DNA from: Sebastes aleutianus
Lineage: Eukaryota > Chordata > Actinopteri > Perciformes > Sebastidae
DNA length: 64,000 nt
Direction of reading: 5' to 3'
NCBI GenBank assembly: GCA_916700875.1
Contig: CAKAKS010000034.1
Span: forward strand, 13,536,195 to 13,600,194
Below the pieces are notes generated by a model. The model had not been told where the DNA came from and searched no databases. It was given only the letters and a program-made list of their open reading frames with translations. The number at the start of each line of letters is the position of its first letter. Position 1 is the first letter of the stretch. The translations under genes were made by a program, and so were the position numbers. Below, one piece after another: positions 50,253 through 62,434 of this stretch.

Positions 50253-53200
50253 TCACCAGAGGGACGTCTGGTAGTTAAACTTGATCTTCAGGAGATACTT
50301 CATGTTTATCTGCGACACATCATACACAATGTATCTGGAGGAGCAGCGGTTAAAGAAAAAACAGACACTTAACAGATAATATGACCAACACAGCAAAACA
50401 GGAGGAAATTTCACATAATTTACAGACATGACGTGAACAGAAATAGATGATCTACGGGAAGAGATCATGAATTAATGACCCTGTAGAGTAAATCTTACAC
50501 TTTGTGAGGGAATTTGGTTAGGACAAATACAACATCAAACAGGAAGGTTTAAACTTAACATTCAGTCAGGGATTTATGTCAGTTTATGTCAGAATACATT
50601 ATTTCAGTGATTCCAGGTGGGTCGCAGGAGATTTTATTAGGGTCACCAAATAAATTTGCAGAATTTCTTCCATAGTCTTTTATTTAAGATATATATACAC
50701 TCACTGGACACTTTATTAGGTACAAGGTGTACCTAATAAAGTGTCCGGTGCTAGTACCGGGTGTTCTTCTGCTGCTGTAGCCCTTCTGCTTCAAGGTTGG
50801 ACGTGTTGTGCGTTCAGAGATGGTATTCTGCATACCTTGGTTGTAACGAGTGGTTATTTGAGTTACTGTTGCCTTTCTATCATCTCGAACCATTCTGCCT
50901 ATTCTCCTCTGACATCAACAAGGCATTTCCGTCCACACAACTGCCGCTCACTGGATATTTTCTCTTTTTCGGACCATTCTCTTTAAACCCTAGAGATGGT
51001 TGTGCGTGAAAATCCCAGTAGATCAGCAGTTTTTGAAATACTCAGACCAGCCCGTCTGGCACCAACAACCATGCCACGTTCAAAGTCACTTAAATCCCCT
51101 TTCTGATGCTCGGTTTGAACTTCAGCAAGTCGTCTTCCCCACCTCTATATGCCTAAATGCATTGAGTTACTGCCATGTGATTGGCTGATTAGCTATTTGT
51201 GTTAACAAGCAATTGAACTGGTGTGCCTAATAAAGTGGCCGGTGAGTGTATATACATCTGCAAAACACGATTGTGCCACATGAGGGAGCCTGAAAGTTCA
51301 CATTGTTCTGATAATTGTAGCCTACTTTATAACACTGAATCTAATATGGAAGGCTAGCGTACGTTGTGTTTGTTTTACTGATGAGGAAAACAACGAGAGC
51401 CTGTTAACTCCACCTAAATGCATTTATTCGGTTTCATTTATAAAGTATTTAACATGTGTGTCTGTTTTTCATACATGCTTAAAAATGAAGTTGTGATTTA
51501 TCAAATGTATATCACTTCAAAATCGCTGGTTTACCTGTTCAAGTTAATATAAGTTGATGCGGAAATAGCAGTAAAAACGGTCAGGAACGTTAATTTATGC
51601 ACACATTTGCTCTTCTCACGATTCATAGATAAGGCCTATTGTGACTTGGGTTGTGATGGTTCGTCATATTTAAAAAGTGGGTCTCCAGAAAATAACGTTT
51701 TGTTTCATCGTGGTATAAAACACTGTCTGTGCTTTAGAGTGATCTACACCAAGTCTCTGACCCTGCAAACTACTAAACCTATTAAATAAATAATTATGAG
51801 GCAAAGCAGGAAAAAGGTGGGGTCATTTGGCAAAATGATTATTAAATTCATAACCCAGGTGGTCAGTATTAAAGGATACTCGTTGTACAGGAGACTTGTG
51901 TCATCGATGTTAGTGTGGCTTCCTTTTCCCACAGGCACTTGCACCCCGTCCAAAGTGACAGATGCACCGGGATCAGGAGCAGTTCTGCCCACGCCTGCGA
52001 GAAAATAATAAGTTAATGAATGAAAGTCTGAAGCAGAATACAAACCAAACTTCTACCTATTATTAACAAGATGCACTTCAGCTCCCAAATGTCCTACCAT
52101 AATAATGACTGTGTTCAACAAAACAAGTTATGCAAATCAGCTAAATAACACATTATTAAGCAAATATGTCTATGCCTAAACGATTGTCAAACAGCCCATG
52201 GACATTCAAAATACACGTTTTCTCACCTTTAACACTGTGTTTGCCCTTAGGTAATTTTGTAATGTGGGACGCCTTCTTCAATTCATGCCTGAATTAAAAA
52301 AAAGACACATTCATTTATATTATTATCACATATTTTTAAAGCACAAGTAAAGATGGTATTTAGGCTTTCTTTTTTTAAGAACTCGGACTGTAACTTACAT
52401 GTTGCCCAGGGCAACCTCGGCCAGCAGCAGGAGACCTACGGGGTCTGACTGGGAGGTGTGACAGTAGTTCGCACTCTTGGACACCATGTCGGCAAAGTAC
52501 ACACCTTTGCCGAACATGTAACCAGTCTAGAGAAAATAAAGCACAACGGCGATATAGCACAGGACAAAACAGAAAGAAAAAGCAAACTAAAAAGAAGACG
52601 ATGGAAGCGACGGTATTACAATGTTGCATAAGAACAAATGGAGGAGCAGCATTTGGTTCCCCACAACTCAGACTAACCACATACAAAAAACTCACCACTG
52701 GGGCCTCTGGGGGGGCGATGCGAAGACCCTGAGACATGATACCAGCGTAGTTGGTGGCGCGAGAACCGTGCCAAAGTAGTTGGCGGTTGTGTAGCTCCTC
52801 GAAGGGACGGAAGCGTTGGCGCTCTCCCTCTCGGACTACTTTGAAGATCTAGAAGATGGGATAAAGTCAGGAAACACAGTGAGAAGGTATTCTAGACATA
52901 CAAAGGTACATACAATAGGTGTATATAATAATTAACAGTAATACAATCCACATTTTTTTGGCAGATGAAATGTAAATAATTAATTTTATTAATATCATAG
53001 CAAAATATTATAACCATAAATCTAAAGATACTGATTTTAAAACTTATTTGACTACTATTGAAAACTTAAAAATTATAAATTGGGAAAAACTATTAGATTA
53101 TTTAGACATTTCAAATTTACTCCAATTGTTTATCAGGCCCACGATTGTTTTTATTTTATTATTATTATTATTCTTTTCCTTTCCCTACATGTTGTTATTT

Positions 53201-56200
53201 GTAGTATACTTTATTTAATTTTTTTATTTTTATACCGTGAAATATATTTACTACAATTTTTATAATGAAAAAATGGAACATGTACAGTATACTGTATGTA
53301 ACAACTGCATTGAACTTTCTTAAAGTAAAGAAAAAACAATATATAAAAAAACCTGTAATACACATACCGAAGGAGAATTGACATAGAGTTTGTGATATAA
53401 TCAGTAACTATAAACAAAGATGTATACAAACTAAGAATTTGCAACATAATACTCAAATGAATCAGTTGTCTTGTTAAAAAGTTGACGTACCTCTTGCACT
53501 TCCAGTGTGTAAGTGTTGTGTGTAGCAGCGTGGGTGTTCTTAACATATTGTATAATGATCTCAGCCTCCTCTGTAGTCTTGTCAACAACCTGTGAAATAA
53601 CAAATATATAGCATACTGTAATCTTTCCATACATAAGCTCTTCATACAATGACCGTGCTGAAGATTATTCTTAGAGAAAAGTAGATCATCTTGCACATCG
53701 TCTGCAACTATGAAAGAGTGAAACATGGAGTTACGCTCCTCACCTCAATCTTGGTCTTGAGTTTCTCGTAGTTGATGTCGATGGGATCGCTCTCGTTGTC
53801 CTGGGCGCCTCCTCTCAGCAGGCTGTACGCCACTTCGATGTCCAACAGGTTGTCCAACATCTGAACTCTAGCCTGAACAGTGATGTATGTGGATGTCGTG
53901 AGATCCATTTATACTCCATCCACGTATAAAGCAAGAGAGAATTGCAGAGTGTTTGTGTCCTTACTTGAATGTAGTCCAGGCTGTTAAGCAGGGGAGGTTT
54001 CTTCATACCGAAGTCGTGAGGTATCAGGGTGTAGAAGCGATTGGAGAGATCCAGGATGTGGGCCTCACCCAGACAATCTGACACAGCCTATGATAAAACA
54101 AGACGACCAATATAGTCAAAACTATTTAAAAATAGATTGCATGGGGAGAATGTGTGCTACAAGCACTGGCACAGAAGCCCTACTTATAGAAATGTCACAA
54201 ATTTATCACAAGAGTCCAACTGAATTAAAAGGAAGCAGGAAAAGGAACTGAATGTGTTAAAGTGGATTGCAATACACCAGACAGTACTATGAAAGGTTGT
54301 TGGTTGCTGACCTGCTGTACATCAGTGAGGAGAGCGTAGGCACTCTGGATCTGCCTCTTACTCAGCTTTCCAAGGGGCATCTTCTGGAGGTCAATCTGAA
54401 GACAGGAGAGGAGAGATAAGCTGTACGTATGTTGGGATACATAAAAGAATAATGCATACACTGAGGGTGCATTAACACTATAAAGTTGACATACACAACC
54501 ACAAACAAATTAAAAGGTCTTACCTCAAACTCCACCATGGCCTTCTTCATGCTCTCTACATCAAAGATCATCTTGATCAGCTCCTGGACGGGCTTGGCCA
54601 GCTTGGACTTGGTGCCGGCGGTGGCCGTCAGCCTCTTCACCGCTTCCTCATCCTGTCAAGGAACATGAACGCCACCGAGACAAACAGTCAGATACAGAAA
54701 AAAAAAAACATACTGTCGGATATCTCCTCTCTAGTTTTGTGTGTGTTAAAGTGTGTACCTGTCCATAGTCGATCTCCAGGGGGTAGAACTTGTTGGGAAA
54801 TTTGGTGAAGTTGGAGGAGCTCCAGTCGTTGCCCGTCTTCTCTTTGTAGACACCCAGGAAATTGTCCAGGGCAGAGTTCTTGTCATGAAACTTGTCCAGC
54901 TTGTTGCCTCCGATGGTGGTGCCCACCCTGCCCCAAGATCTGAACACCCAGTACCTGCACATATAGGAAAGATAGTTGAGAATGATTATTCTGATACAGA
55001 AATTCTCCCATTATGGCAAAAATAATGGGAAAAAGGAAACAAACAGTACCACTGCACTGCAGCTAGCAAGCTAAGACACCCCTTAAATTTAAATTTAAGG
55101 GTTGTCTAGTGTAATATGTGGCTTTTAATAACCTCTGCACAACAACAAAAAAAAGGAAGTGAAATGATTTTCTGCAGCAACACTGACCGTTTCTGTACAT
55201 CATCCTCCAGCAGCTGCAGTTTATAGTAGGAGTTAGTTCCTCTGACGATGTCCACAAGGCCCAGCGTGGCACTGTACATCTTCCCGCTCTGCTCCAGGAC
55301 ATGAGCGCTGTTCTCCAGACCTACGAAATCAAAATCATCAGTCAAAGTCAGAAGACAAACAAAAAAAAACAGGGGCAGAGAAATTCTGTTTTCAATGCAG
55401 GGCGCTCATGACTACCTGAATCTGGATCCACAGCAGCTCCTCCTTTGACTGTGAGTTTCATCTTCTTGGATTTGCTACCACCTGTAAATAAAGGAGTCCA
55501 ATGCTACACATGAATCACCCCTCTAAAACACGACCAAACATTTAGATAAACATCTATAAGCACATGCATTAACAACATATATATATATCCTTTACCTTCC
55601 TCCTCCTTCACCCTGCCTGTGCTCTTGGTAGCCAGCGTTCCAGACTTGGAGGCCGCAGACGGAGCTTGAGCCTCCACTTTGACCTCTGCACCCCAGGGTG
55701 AGATGGCGTGCAGGGAGACCAGTTCCTGGAGGGCTTTACCCGACGACTTGATGTCTGTAAGGAAATCCTCGGCGACCACGCGCACGCCTGCGTCCCTCGC
55801 TTCCTCCATCTTCTTACTCATCTTCTCCACCTCCTCTGTGAAAACATTGAGGTGTGATAAAAGACGGCAAGTTAGAAAAGTGGAGATGTGACATTGTGGG
55901 AACTCACTGGCCCACATATTGGCATTTCTTTGACTGGTTACTCACTTTTGGTGCTGAGGCAGAGCGAGGCCTTATTGGCTGTGCTTGTTATCTTTCCGCC
56001 CAGCTCCTCTACAACAACCTTCAGATCATCCTTGTTCTTGGTCAGCTTGCCCACAGTCAACAGTTTCATACCAGTAAGAGGTTTGTCTATGGGACAAGAA
56101 ACACAGATATTACAAAACAACACCACTGTATGGAAGTATTTGAACTATTTGGTGTTCAAATTCCACTGGACATAGCCGTCTTCTGTTTATTTAAATACGA

Positions 56201-59200
56201 TTTTAAGTGCATATTAAATGCATCAATTAAATCAAATCCCAAGCAAACATAGCAAACAGAGAGGATGCAAAATACAATTTTTTTTTATATTTGCATGATA
56301 TTGATGCACTCCTTCGGGTGTCTTCACTAACCTGCAGGTGCTCCCTCGGGCAGTCGCTCAGTCGGAGCGCTGGATGCACTCGCCAGGGGTTCTGCTTTGG
56401 CTTTGGCGAGGGTTTGGGGGGGAGCCTCCTTCGGGTAAACCCTGTCCTGTCGCTTGAACTTGAATTTTTTCAGGAAGGGAACTTCGTGGAATTCCTAAAA
56501 TGATAAAGCCAAAATATTCCAAATATTCGTAAAATTATGACACGAATATGTGGCCTTTTCTTGATTTTTTATTGGATTAAAGCTGCAACTAACGATTATT
56601 TTCATTGCTGATTAATCTGTTGATTATTTTCTTGATTAATATATTAGTTGTTTGGTCTATAAAATGTCAGAAAATGGTGAAAAATGTCGATCAGTGTTTC
56701 CCAAAGCCCAAGATGACGTCCTCAAATGTCTTGTTTTGTCAAATATGTTCAGTTTACGGTCATAGAGGAGTAAAGACACCATAAAATATTCACATTTTAA
56801 GAAGCTGAAATCAAGACTTTTTTTCTTAAAAAAATACTCAAACTGATTAATCGATTATCAAAATAGTTGGTGATTAATTTAATAGTTGACATCTAATCGA
56901 TTAATCGTTGCAGGTCTTGATTGTATGGTTATTTTATTCACCATACAATGACTGACTGACTGAATATAATCAACAAGACCAATTAATACTTACATTTCCA
57001 ACCATAACTCAGCTGCTATATTGCTTGAATACTGCTCAACACTACAGGTGGTGATTTAGCTATAAAGAGCCAAAAGAAGCCCTGATATGAGGTGACCTAC
57101 CTTGGGGATGACCCAGTCTTTGCGTATGGGTGTTGCGGTTTTGAACACGCACTTAGTCCAGGCTGAGATGTCCCCTGTACAGTAATACGCGTCGCCCTTG
57201 AACACCACCTGGCCCTTACACTCCTTACAGGCCTCCAGAGCTCCAAAAGCCATGCCGTCGGCCAGGCAGTCCACCAGCTGTCAGTTAAAACAACACACAC
57301 ACAAGCTAATCACGGAACAGCATCAGGTATTACAGGGGCTACAGTTGCAGTTGTTTATATGTTACATATACCAGTGGTTCTCAACCTTTGTTGTCAAGGA
57401 CACCTATGGATTTTTTTAAATGCCATTTCATCTTGAATTCAGTTATAGATAAACAAGATGAGAGTCTCTTACATTGGACTCTCCAGAGGGAACCTCCTGG
57501 CTATTTGCAATCAGCAGCTCCTTCATATCGTTGGTTGAACAAAACTTCCTCAGCTTGTCTTTGATTCCCCAAACCAGCTGGCTTTGGTTCTGCAGATGCA
57601 CGAAAAAAAACACCACAAACGGAGCAAGCAGCACATTAAAAACATGCTCACCAAACATAATGTAATGTTAATACAATGGAGGAAGAATAAGGTACCTTCA
57701 ACTGCTCCTCCAGCTTCTTCTTCTCATCCTCTTCCTCCTTCTTCTGTTTCTTTGATACTCCGTCCACCTCGTCAGCTTTACGCTTCCTGTAAGAGCAAAA
57801 AGAGAAGTTCCAAATAGTTTTCTTCCTAACTTTGAATTTGTTGTTTTGTTTTTATTTAATAACATCCCAAGTTAACTTTCTAAATGAGGCCAAAAGGGAT
57901 ACTGGAACAAAACCAGGATTTGGAACAAACAAGCCTGACACCTTTATTCATTAGGCTAATTCATTAGGGCCCCATCAGTTAATGGACACACACACACACA
58001 AGCAGGTACATGTCTCCACAATCCCAGGTGTCAATGCTGATATCATCCAACCTGCCCTGACAAGAAATATCCATTAGCCTCCTTGTGAGAGCAGACACAC
58101 ACTACATCATCAGTTAATGACTCTGTCTGATTCTTCGGAGTGCAAAAACCAAGACAAACATCCCTTATCAGACATATCAAGAGGGAAGAAGGGAAATCTA
58201 TAAAGTAGCGTCCTCCAGATTTGTTCAAACAGACGTGTGAATGCTCTTTAATGTGAGGAAAGGTGTGTGCAGTTATCAGGATGTCTGCTGTCAGAATAAC
58301 GACGAGGGAGTTTCTTCAGTGATGTTTTAAAGAGAATCATCCTGCTGTAGATTGGTGAGTAACTTTTCTGCTTTCTTGTATTTTATCGCCCCGTTGAGCA
58401 GCTCGACTTCTAACTTGAATCTTATTTCTTTCTTTAGAGACGACCATGGAGAACACCACCGCACAACTCTACACTTTCCACCAAACTACACCCCCTCCGT
58501 CATCTCCTTTCCTTTCCTCCTCCAACCTCACCTCCTCCCTTCCTTCACCTTCGCCCGCTGACCTGGTGATCTCCCCTAACGTGGCGTACATGGCGGCTGA
58601 GCTCGTCATCGCCTTTCTCTCTACAATCGGCAACGTGTTGGTCTGCGCTGCCGTGGGCCTCAACCGCAAGCTGCGCACCGTCACCAACTACTTCTTGGTC
58701 TCGCTTGCGGTCGCAGACATCTGTGTGGGCGCGATCGCCATTCCCTGTGCCATCCTGACTGACGTCGGTTTACCGCGTCACAATCTCTACCTGTGTCTGC
58801 TCATGCTGAGCGTTTTAATAATGTTCACCCAGAGCTCCATCTTCAGCCTGCTGGCGGTGGCTGTGGAGCGCTACGTGGCCATCTTCATGCCCTTTCGCTA
58901 CCAGGTCCTGATGACGCCTCGCAACGCCGCGTTAGTGATCCTGACCACGTGGCTGCTGGCGTTTCTCATCGGGCTTGTGCCTCTGATGGGCTGGCACAAG
59001 ACGCCGCCTGATTCAGGCTACTGTTTCTTTGTCTTCGTGGTGGACATGACCTACATGGTGTATTTCAACTTCTTCGCCTGCGTGCTGGCCCCCTTGGTGA
59101 TCATGTTTCTCATCTACGCCCAAATCTTCATCACGGTCAAGCGGCAGGTGAGGCGCATCGCGTCTGAGCAAAGCGGCAGAGGGGAGGGACAGATGAGGGC

Positions 59201-62200
59201 TGCGGCCAGCATGCGCCGAGAGATGAAGACCGCCACTTCGCTCTTTCTGGTTCTTTTCCTCTTCACAGTCTGCTGGATCCCGCTCCACCTCATCAACTGC
59301 TTCCTGCTGCTCTGCCCGCGCTGCCCTGTGCCGCTAGAGTTGCTGCTCGCCGCCATCATCCTGTCACATGCCAACTCTGCTGTCAACCCCTTCCTGTATG
59401 CGTACACGATGACAGCGTTCAGGGACACCTTCAAGGCCATTTTCATGTGCTGCAGGCCGGTGGGAGACAGAGAGGCTTCGAATGCAGCCAGTGGTGATGA
59501 TAGAGAGCGCTGAGATCTCAAACACTGAACGCTGTACATAATGTAGAAGGGCTTGGGAAAATAGCATTTTGACGCCAAAACCTACATACTTTGACCAAAA
59601 TCTGAATGTTTCTATTTGAATACATGAGGAACACCACTGGGAAGCTACAGAATGATATAAAAATGGACTTAAATGGACCCGCTCTTTAAGTACCCAACCT
59701 GCACAAAAGAATATCATCCCTTCTTCCTCGTCTCACCCTTCAGTTTTGACAACAGGGAGCCTCTTCTTAAGCTCCTCCATGTCTTCTGCCCGTAGTGCGT
59801 TGAAACCCTTCAGCTGGGCGGCGCTGTACTCCGGCTTGAAGACCAGTTCCTCCCTGCGGCTCACGAAACACGCTGTATGGTACCAGCGGTCGATCAGACC
59901 CAGCTGGGGCTTCTCCGCGTCCACAGTTTTCTTAGATACACGGATCTGATCCTGAAGGAGAGAATCACAGACTATATATAGAGGTCATATTGAATACATT
60001 GATAGCATTTGCATAGATGTGTGCAAACAAAAGTGGCTGCTAACCTTTTCTATTTTCTGATCGCAGCCTTTGCATGTGCTGCGGTTCGACTTGGCATATT
60101 CGACCGCAAAGTCGTTCAGTGTCTTCTGTCCTTTAGCTCCGCTCTTCTGGTCCCCTTTTCCTACAAGAAGGAAGGTATCCAATTTGAATTTGCAAGCAAA
60201 CCAAGAGTAATCAATCAAGTGATAAATAAACACATCACAGGCAGTAATCGTAAAGATATTGAATAAACATTATATCAAACCTCTGTGAGATACTACACTA
60301 TAAATAGATGTTTCATTTATTTTATATGAGCCTGTGTTTGTTTTTTTCACTGATAAAGGCAAAAAAGATATAACTGCTGATAACTGATGGGAGAAAGTGT
60401 TCACTGTTTGCTGTGAGTTGCTGCTGCACACTTTCATGATGTATGATGATCTGTACGCCTGTTTGACAGAACAACGTTTACTAAGCCATTGAATGAAAGC
60501 CCATAGTACCTCTATGTATAAGTGTAATAAGCTGTTTGGCAACCTGAATAGAAAAAAATGCTGCTAAACACAAATAGACAACAGCAGTACATTGCTGACT
60601 GTCATCTCCTGTAGGTACTGACTATGAATAAGTACCTCATACAACCCCACTTCAAAACACCCGAACTATCCCTTTAAGATGTAAGTGAAATGCTAAAAGT
60701 CGAGAGCTGACCTCCTGCTGCTCCACCACTTTCAATGGCCTTTTTGACCTTCTCCTGGTCGTCCCAGCGGAGGTCAGAATACCCGCCGATATCAGCCGTG
60801 GACTGAGCCGCTGCTCGCAGCCAGAAGCAAGAGAAGTGGTGCCAGTGGGGGACTTTTCCATCGAACATGGGCGACTGCCGGACAAAGAACAAACACAGTC
60901 ATATAATGTCTTTCATGTCTAAGGACTTATTCTGGTTGGATGATTGAAACTTGACTTGCCTTAAGAGACTTAAAACCTGCTACACAAACTACTGATCTAC
61001 ATGAAACTAGTGATGTTGTTAAGTAGGCTAACTGTGGTGGTTTATGGAAGCAGATTCTGATACTTCTTAGACTAAAGTTCATTTAATTTCATTGTTTTTG
61101 GACAATAAGTGAATAGAAATATAGTAACTGGAGTTCACCACAGCAGTGCTATTTTTAGCATTTTATAGATCCACGTGGGCTGGGCACTTTGTATGAGCAT
61201 GACACAATAAACAACCCTAACCACCAGGGAGGATGGAAACACAAACATACTTAAAGTGGCCAATGTAATCAGTTTTTATCTGAACTACAAATACAGGCTT
61301 TTCTATAAATTATACAAAGTGGCTTATTGAAATATTACTTTTTAGTAAAATGTCATAAGCAATAATTAATTTTCACATCTATTATTATATATATTTTGTC
61401 CTAATTGTTTTGTTATCACTATTATGTAGTCATATTATTTCTTTATATTAATCTTGTCTCTATAGGTGGAGGCTTCAGATAGGCCCAGTGGGTTTTTTGC
61501 CTCTTCCTGCACTGTGTATTATTCATTTATTTTTTTGTTATGTTGTATAGTCTTAAATTGTGCAAAACAAATAAACAAATAAACAAAATAAGCAATAAAG
61601 TGATGAACCTGTGCCTCTGCTGACTGTGAAAAGTCAAGTGATTGAGAGTCTGGAGCTGCTCCACACACCATGAATAAGGAGGTTTCTCAGGCTCTTAGTT
61701 AATTAATTCTGGAGAGAGGTTCAGGTTCATCACTTTATTGCTTATTTTGTTTATTTGTTTTGCACAATTTAAGACTTTTACAACATAACAAAAAAATAAA
61801 TGAATTATATACAGTGCAGGAAGAGGCAAAAAAAACACACTGGGCCTGTCTGAAGCCTCCACCTATAGAGACAAGATTAACATAAAGAAATAATTCATTC
61901 TCTCAAATACAAAAATACATGTTTGTGGATAGTGAAATATTTGCAGATCATGGTACATATTTGTGAATTTTCTTCTGTGGATTACAACTAATAAAGTGCA
62001 ATAAAAACTTCCATAATTCAGGCATTGTTTGTGTGCAGTTTGATGTCTTTAAACAGAACATGAAGCTGCATAAACATGCATTAAATGAACCCATGCATGC
62101 TATTGAGATTTGTCTCTTTGTGAACAAGATTCAACAATGTTAACCATTTAAATGCTAACTAAAGGCCTACCCTAACACATCTGAACCCACACTGTAAACT

Positions 62201-62434
62201 ACATACTTTCATTCTCTCTTAAATGCATTAATACCCCCTCTACTAGCAGATTAAAGCAGCTTATTTAAACAAGTTTACAGTGTGGTGGTGAGCTAGCTAG
62301 CTACCAGTTACCTGCACCATGATGGCCATCCTCAGAGAGTCCTTCGCTATGTTTTCTTTGCATTTCTTGCACGATGCTCGGCCGCTTTTGGCGTATTCAG
62401 CCTTGTACAGCTTGTCCTCTTGAGCGTCCGCCAT
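50253..62434 (-). CDS. parp1: Poly(ADP-ribose) polymerase 1
   Basis: Exons: 62312-62434, 60712-60874, 60045-60160, 59737-59951, 57696-57786, 57473-57589, 57101-57277, 56332-56494, 55946-56086, 55596-55835, 55416-55481, 55188-55320, 54759-54954, 54524-54652, 54312-54395, 53965-54087, 53744-53872, 53491-53589, 52696-52848, 52399-52526, 52227-52288, 51880-51994 and 50253-50334; 1014 aa, as in human. Two PARP zinc fingers (YAKSGRASCKKC; YAKSNRSTCKGC), NLS with caspase site (KRKADEVDG, D214), third zinc domain, BRCT, WGR (WVFRSWGRVG), helical regulatory domain, and ART domain with H862, Y896, Y907 and E988. It senses DNA breaks and builds poly(ADP-ribose) from NAD+ in the nucleus. The start has a good context (GTGATGG). 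Intron 4 contains an antisense GPCR gene. Confidence 0.98.
50698..51248. mobile_element. TIR element in parp1 intron 22
   Basis: Left end cactcactggacactttatt (from 50698); right end cctaataaagtggccggtgagtg, its inverse with few changes; TATA-rich flanks on both sides (atatataca / gtatataca). The left end is itself doubled as an inverted pair (50701-50752), so it can fold as a hairpin. The interior has short non-coding frames only. This is a family I recognise as frequent in fish; the superfamily is not assigned. Confidence 0.75.
56581..56916. mobile_element. Short hAT-like MITE in parp1 intron 7
   Basis: Left end agctgcaactaacgattat; right end aatcgattaatcgttgcagg, the inverse. The length is about 336 bp. 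The interior (aaaatgtcagaaaatggtga ...) is typical of an abundant fish element whose start reads agggctgcaactaacga. No coding capacity. Confidence 0.75.
57787..58354 (+). other. Upstream region and 5' UTR exon of the nested receptor gene
   Basis: This lies within parp1 intron 4. A consensus donor (attg then gtgagt, GT at 58355) suggests a non-coding first exon ending at 58354. Its start is not determined; a CA run is at 57988-58000. No TATA box is obvious. Confidence 0.4.
58355..58437 (+). other. 83-bp 5' UTR intron of the nested receptor gene
   Basis: It begins GTGAGT and ends TTTCTTTAG, with a good branch-like ttctaact at about 58408-58415 and pyrimidine-rich sequence before the acceptor. 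It ends 8 bases before the start codon. The splice signals match plus-strand transcription, opposite to parp1. Confidence 0.6.
58446..59513 (+). CDS. Adenosine-receptor-like class A GPCR, nested in parp1 intron 4
   Basis: A single coding exon, 355 aa, with a strong start context (ACCATGG). Seven membrane segments at roughly 48-71, 82-105, 115-139, 161-182, 202-225, 262-287 and 297-320. Class A marks: N63, D91, C117 with C193, ERY at 141-143, CWIP with W277 and P279, NPxxY at 314-318, and CC at 335-336 for possible palmitoylation. Adenosine-pocket residues kept: T128 (3.36), F195 (ECL2 Phe), H281 (6.52), N284 (6.55) and H308 (7.43). MTYMVYFNFF at 201-210 is the adenosine-family TM5 start. TM1-3 resemble A2A/A2B most, but ECL2 is short and carries Val where A1/A2 have Glu, as in A3. 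The N-terminus is long (about 45 residues, Ser/Pro-rich, with N-X-T sites at N3 and N27). The subtype is not resolved. Confidence 0.88.
   Translation: MENTTAQLYTFHQTTPPPSSPFLSSSNLTSSLPSPSPADLVISPNVAYMAAELVIAFLSTIGNVLVCAAVGLNRKLRTVTNYFLVSLAVADICVGAIAIPCAILTDVGLPRHNLYLCLLMLSVLIMFTQSSIFSLLAVAVERYVAIFMPFRYQVLMTPRNAALVILTTWLLAFLIGLVPLMGWHKTPPDSGYCFFVFVVDMTYMVYFNFFACVLAPLVIMFLIYAQIFITVKRQVRRIASEQSGRGEGQMRAAASMRREMKTATSLFLVLFLFTVCWIPLHLINCFLLLCPRCPVPLELLLAAIILSHANSAVNPFLYAYTMTAFRDTFKAIFMCCRPVGDREASNAASGDDRER
59514..59736 (+). other. 3' flank of the nested receptor gene
   Basis: Only 223 bp separate its stop codon from parp1 exon 4, which is on the other strand. No AATAAA is present in this stretch; atataaaa near 59656 is a weak variant. 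Either a non-canonical signal is used or the receptor transcript runs antisense through parp1 exon 4. Confidence 0.4.
61433..61897. repeat. Inverted repeat of LINE-like tails in parp1 intron 1
   Basis: Arm 1, about 61433-61610, and arm 2, about 61724-61897, are reverse complements with few changes over about 175 bp, separated by a 113-bp loop. Both arms carry gcccagtgggttttttgcct-type sequence, also found at 48618-48800. In a parp1 pre-mRNA the arms could form a long hairpin. Confidence 0.8.

Noticed and set aside
53211..53726. 171-residue minus-strand frame near parp1 exon 18
   Set aside because: It runs through introns and overlaps the true exon (53491-53589) in another frame. The composition is AT-driven.
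59013..59578. Minus-strand frames of 91-154 residues under the receptor gene
   Set aside because: Antisense shadows of the GPCR coding exon.
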